Positions 61,428-64,000 of a stretch of DNA of 64,000 nt are shown here, piece by piece. The translations under genes and the position numbers were made by a program. The notes beneath the pieces are model-generated. The model saw only the letters and a program-made list of their open reading frames with translations. It was not told where the DNA came from and did no database searches. The stretch is from Sphingopyxis sp. (GTDB taxonomy: Bacteria; Pseudomonadota; Alphaproteobacteria; Sphingomonadales; Sphingomonadaceae), in assembly GCF_025869345.1 (NCBI RefSeq), contig NZ_JAOZVW010000030.1:3692-67691 (forward strand), in the 5' to 3' direction. The first letter of the stretch is position 1. Every line of letters begins with the position of its first letter.

Positions 61428-64000
61428 TTATTCCGGGACCGGTCGATCAGGCAAAGCCAGGCGCCATCCGCCGAAGCGCGGCCGCCCTTCGGAACCGAGC
61501 ACGACCTTTGCGATGGCGGGCAGCACGAGCAGCGTCAGGATCGTCGCCGCGATCAGGCCGCCGATCACCGTCGTCGCGAGCGGCTTCTGCACCTCGGCGC
61601 CGGTGCCGGTCGCGATCGCCATCGGCACGAAGCCGATCGCGGGCACGAAGCCGGTCATGATCACCGCGCGCATCTTTTCGGCCATGCCCTCACGGATCGC
61701 TTCCGCAAGCGCGACGCCATGTTCGAGCCGCTCGCCGATCGCGGTCATGACGACGAGCCCGTTGAGCACCGCGACCCCCGCGAGGCAGATGAAGCCCACC
61801 GCCGCCGACACCGAGAAATTGATCCCGGTCAGCGCCAGCGTGAACACCCCGCCCGCGAGGCCCAACGGCACCGCGAGGAACACCGCCGCGGCCCGGCCGA
61901 ATCCGCCGAGCGCCAGATAGAGCAGCACGAAGATCGCCGCGAAACAGAGCGGGACCACGATCGACAGGCGGTCCGATGCGGCCTGAAGGCTTTCGAACTG
62001 CCCGCCCCATTCGAGATAATATCCCGCGGGCAACTTCACCTTTGCGATCTTTTCCTGCGCTTCGGCGACGAAGGAGCCGGCGTCGCGCCCTTCGAGGTTC
62101 ACCTGGACGACGACGCGCCGCTTGCCATTCTCGCGGCTGATCTGGTTGAGCCCTTCGGTGAGCCGGATCTGGGCGACCTGCGAGAGCGGAATCTGCCCCC
62201 GCACCCCGCCCGCCTGCGGCAGCAGGATCGGCAGCGCCCGGATGTCGTCGAGATTGACGCGGGTCGCATCGGGAACGCGGACCATGATGTCGAAACGCCG
62301 GTCGCCTTCATAGAGGAGGCCCGATTCACGCCCGCCGAGCGCCGCCGCGATGGTATCGGCGACCTCCTGCACCGTAAGGCCGTATCGCGCGATGGCATTG
62401 CGATCGAGCCTGACGTCGAGGGTCGGCGCGCCGCCGATCTGGTCGGCCTTGACGCTGCCCGCGCCGGGGACTGCTTGCAGAACGCGCACCATCTCGTTCG
62501 CGGCAAGCGACATCTTGTCGAGGTCGTCGCCATAGAGCTTGATGGCGACATCGCCGCGGACGCCCGCGATGAGTTCGTTGAAGCGCAATTCGATCGGCTG
62601 CGACACCTCATAGAGTTGGCCGAGGATCCCGGTTGCCGCCTTCTCGACGCGGGCGATCACCTGTTCCTTCGCCGTCACGCCCGCGGGCCATTCCGCCTTG
62701 GGCTTCAGAATGACGAAGCCGTCGGACACATTCGGCGGCATCGGATCGGTCGCCACCTCGGCGGTGCCGGTCTTCGAGAACATCAGTTCGACTTCGGGAA
62801 GGCTGGTGATCGCGGCCTCGACCTTGCGCTGCATCGCGAGCGACTGCTCGAGGCTGACCGAAGGAACGCGGGTCGAGGCGAGCGCCATATTCTTCTCGTC
62901 GAGCTTGGGGATGAATTCCGACCCCAGCAGGCCGAAAACGGGAATCGCGAGGAGGAAGAAGGCGAGGCCTCCCGCGATGAAGCCCCAGGGTTTCGCGATC
63001 GCCCTGTCGAGCAGGGGCAGGTAGCGCTCCTTGGCCTTGCGGATGATCCAGACTTCCTTCTCGGCGACCTTGCCGCGGATCATCAGCGCGACGAGCGCCG
63101 GGACGAGCGTGATCGCCAGAATGAAGGCCGCGACCAGCGCCAGCATGATGGTGACCGCCATCGGCGAGAAGGTCTTGCCCTCAACGCCAGTGAACATCAG
63201 CAGCGGCGCGAAGGCGAGCAGGATGATCGCCTGGCCGAAGACGGTCGGCTTGATCATCTCCTGCGACGCACGCATCGTTTCTTCGAGGCGTTCGCGGAGC
63301 GACAGCAACCGGCCCTCATGCGCCTGCCGGTGCGCCAGGCGCGCGAGGCAATTCTCGATGATGATGACGGCGCCGTCGACGATCAGGCCGAAGTCGAGCG
63401 CGCCGAGGCTCATCAAATTGCCGGGGACGCGAAAGGCGTTCATCCCCATCGCCATCATCAGGAAGGAAAAGGGAATGACGAGCACCGCGATGATCGCCGC
63501 GCGCCAGTTGCCGAGCAGCAGGAAGAGCGCGGCGGCGACGAGCAGCGCGCCTTCGGTGAGGTTCTTTTCAACCGTTCCGACGGTGGCGTTCACCAGCCCG
63601 GCGCGATCGAGGACGATCTTGACCTCGACGCCGGGGGGCAATGTTTTCGCGATCCGATCGATCTTCGCCGACACATCTTCGGCGACGGTGCGGCTGTTTT
63701 CCCCGATCAGCATGAGCACGGTGCCGATCACCGCCTCCTTGCCGTTCATGCTGCCGGCGCCGGTGCGCAGGTCGCCGCCGATCTTCACCTCGGCAAGCTG
63801 GGCGACTGTGACCGGCACGCCGCCGCGCGTCGCGACGACGGTCCCCCGTATCTCGTCGACCGAGCGCACGCGGGCATCGACCCGCACCAGATAGGCTTCG
63901 CCGCCGCGGTTATAGTAATTGGCGCCGACCGCGAGATTGGCCCGCTCGAGCGCTTCGCCGAGCTCGCTGTAGGAGATGCCGAAGCTGGTGAGTCTGGTGG
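61428..64000 (-). CDS. czcA: CzcA/CusA-type heavy-metal RND efflux pump (N-terminus outside window)
   Basis: The 3' 857 codons of an inner-membrane RND transporter; the frame is open to the window edge at 64000. Recognisable blocks are GANYYNRGGEAYLVRVDARV near the edge, NLMSLGALDFGLIVDGAVII with the proton-relay acid in helix 4, the central TGTAEVATDPMPPN (CzcA-type metal region), and the last helices ending FGGWRLALPDRPVPE. It drives metal export across both membranes with CzcB and CzcC, whose genes must lie beyond the edge. Confidence 0.93.
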   Translation of the reverse strand, partial: TRLTSFGISYSELGEALERANLAVGANYYNRGGEAYLVRVDARVRSVDEIRGTVVATRGGVPVTVAQLAEVKIGGDLRTGAGSMNGKEAVIGTVLMLIGENSRTVAEDVSAKIDRIAKTLPPGVEVKIVLDRAGLVNATVGTVEKNLTEGALLVAAALFLLLGNWRAAIIAVLVIPFSFLMMAMGMNAFRVPGNLMSLGALDFGLIVDGAVIIIENCLARLAHRQAHEGRLLSLRERLEETMRASQEMIKPTVFGQAIILLAFAPLLMFTGVEGKTFSPMAVTIMLALVAAFILAITLVPALVALMIRGKVAEKEVWIIRKAKERYLPLLDRAIAKPWGFIAGGLAFFLLAIPVFGLLGSEFIPKLDEKNMALASTRVPSVSLEQSLAMQRKVEAAITSLPEVELMFSKTGTAEVATDPMPPNVSDGFVILKPKAEWPAGVTAKEQVIARVEKAATGILGQLYEVSQPIELRFNELIAGVRGDVAIKLYGDDLDKMSLAANEMVRVLQAVPGAGSVKADQIGGAPTLDVRLDRNAIARYGLTVQEVADTIAAALGGRESGLLYEGDRRFDIMVRVPDATRVNLDDIRALPILLPQAGGVRGQIPLSQVAQIRLTEGLNQISRENGKRRVVVQVNLEGRDAGSFVAEAQEKIAKVKLPAGYYLEWGGQFESLQAASDRLSIVVPLCFAAIFVLLYLALGGFGRAAAVFLAVPLGLAGGVFTLALTGINFSVSAAVGFICLAGVAVLNGLVVMTAIGERLEHGVALAEAIREGMAEKMRAVIMTGFVPAIGFVPMAIATGTGAEVQKPLATTVIGGLIAATILTLLVLPAIAKVVLGSEGRPRFGGWRLALPDRPVPE

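Overview
The window is GC-rich and tightly packed, with many ATGA/GTGA stop-start overlaps. Its gene content (FixJ-type regulators, HWE-free PAS histidine kinases, a trb conjugation cluster, small stress proteins such as the MAKSQKRSNREIRKPK-type protein) points to an alphaproteobacterium, most likely a sphingomonad of the Sphingopyxis/Sphingobium kind. That placement is inference from family resemblance; no rRNA or tRNA gene is present to settle it.

Layout. (1) 1-10.4 kb is core-like: an outer-membrane barrel, an Rrf2 regulator with its own repeat-rich operator, a four-gene two-component cluster (FixJ-like regulator, receiver-only protein, two PAS histidine kinases), an alpha/beta hydrolase, and a reverse-strand group of LOG-type hydrolase, SDR and NADH dehydrogenase-like flavoprotein. 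(2) 10.6-19 kb is a surface and signalling locus: a YadA-like trimeric autotransporter, an ECF sigma factor, a Ser/Thr kinase with TPR-like tail, a lipoprotein, a discoidin-like secreted protein and an Asn/Gly/Ser-rich secreted protein. (3) 20.1-22.8 kb is an arsenic operon arsR-arsC-acr3-arsH with a clear promoter and two operator-like dyads. (4) 23-28.8 kb looks like a decayed defence island: a frameshifted AbiEii-like nucleotidyltransferase with WYL and zinc-finger parts, a HEPN-like protein, a PHP-AAA ATPase with an internal deletion, a truncated secreted protein and a SEC-C protein.

(5) About 28.87-41.3 kb is a conjugation module: traG, a CopG-like protein, trbBCDEJLFGI, a DUF2274 protein and an excisionase-like HTH protein, with no relaxase or integrase. 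A second, internally deleted relative lies at about 59.4-60.46 kb in the same orientation; it joins the first 467 bases of traG to the last part of the HTH gene. (6) The 18 kb between the two copies is a stress island: DUF2384-like proteins, large catalase, an FAD oxidoreductase, a Kef-type exchanger, a GT4/GH130 operon, several small proteins, IF-1 and a cold-shock protein, and the remains of an aldo/keto reductase and of a reverse transcriptase. (7) The right edge holds a CDF metal exporter and the C-terminal part of a CzcA-type RND pump that runs off the window.

The most interesting signal is in the stress island. Five transcription units carry a similar 5' leader in which the Shine-Dalgarno sequence forms the 3' arm of a short hairpin whose 5' arm is usually CTCCCG; three of them also share a longer block (GAGAGAC, a short spacer, GCTCCCGC). 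At least one has a close match to an alphaproteobacterial RpoH promoter. Three of these leaders precede members of a small protein family with the N-terminal signature Q-L-L-Y-H-H-Q-M-A or a degenerate form of it. The same island encodes a CspA-IF-1 operon, two OB-fold RNA-binding proteins that could plausibly act on such leaders. I propose this as a heat- or stress-controlled post-transcriptional regulon; the sequence shows the leaders and the family, while the function is inference.
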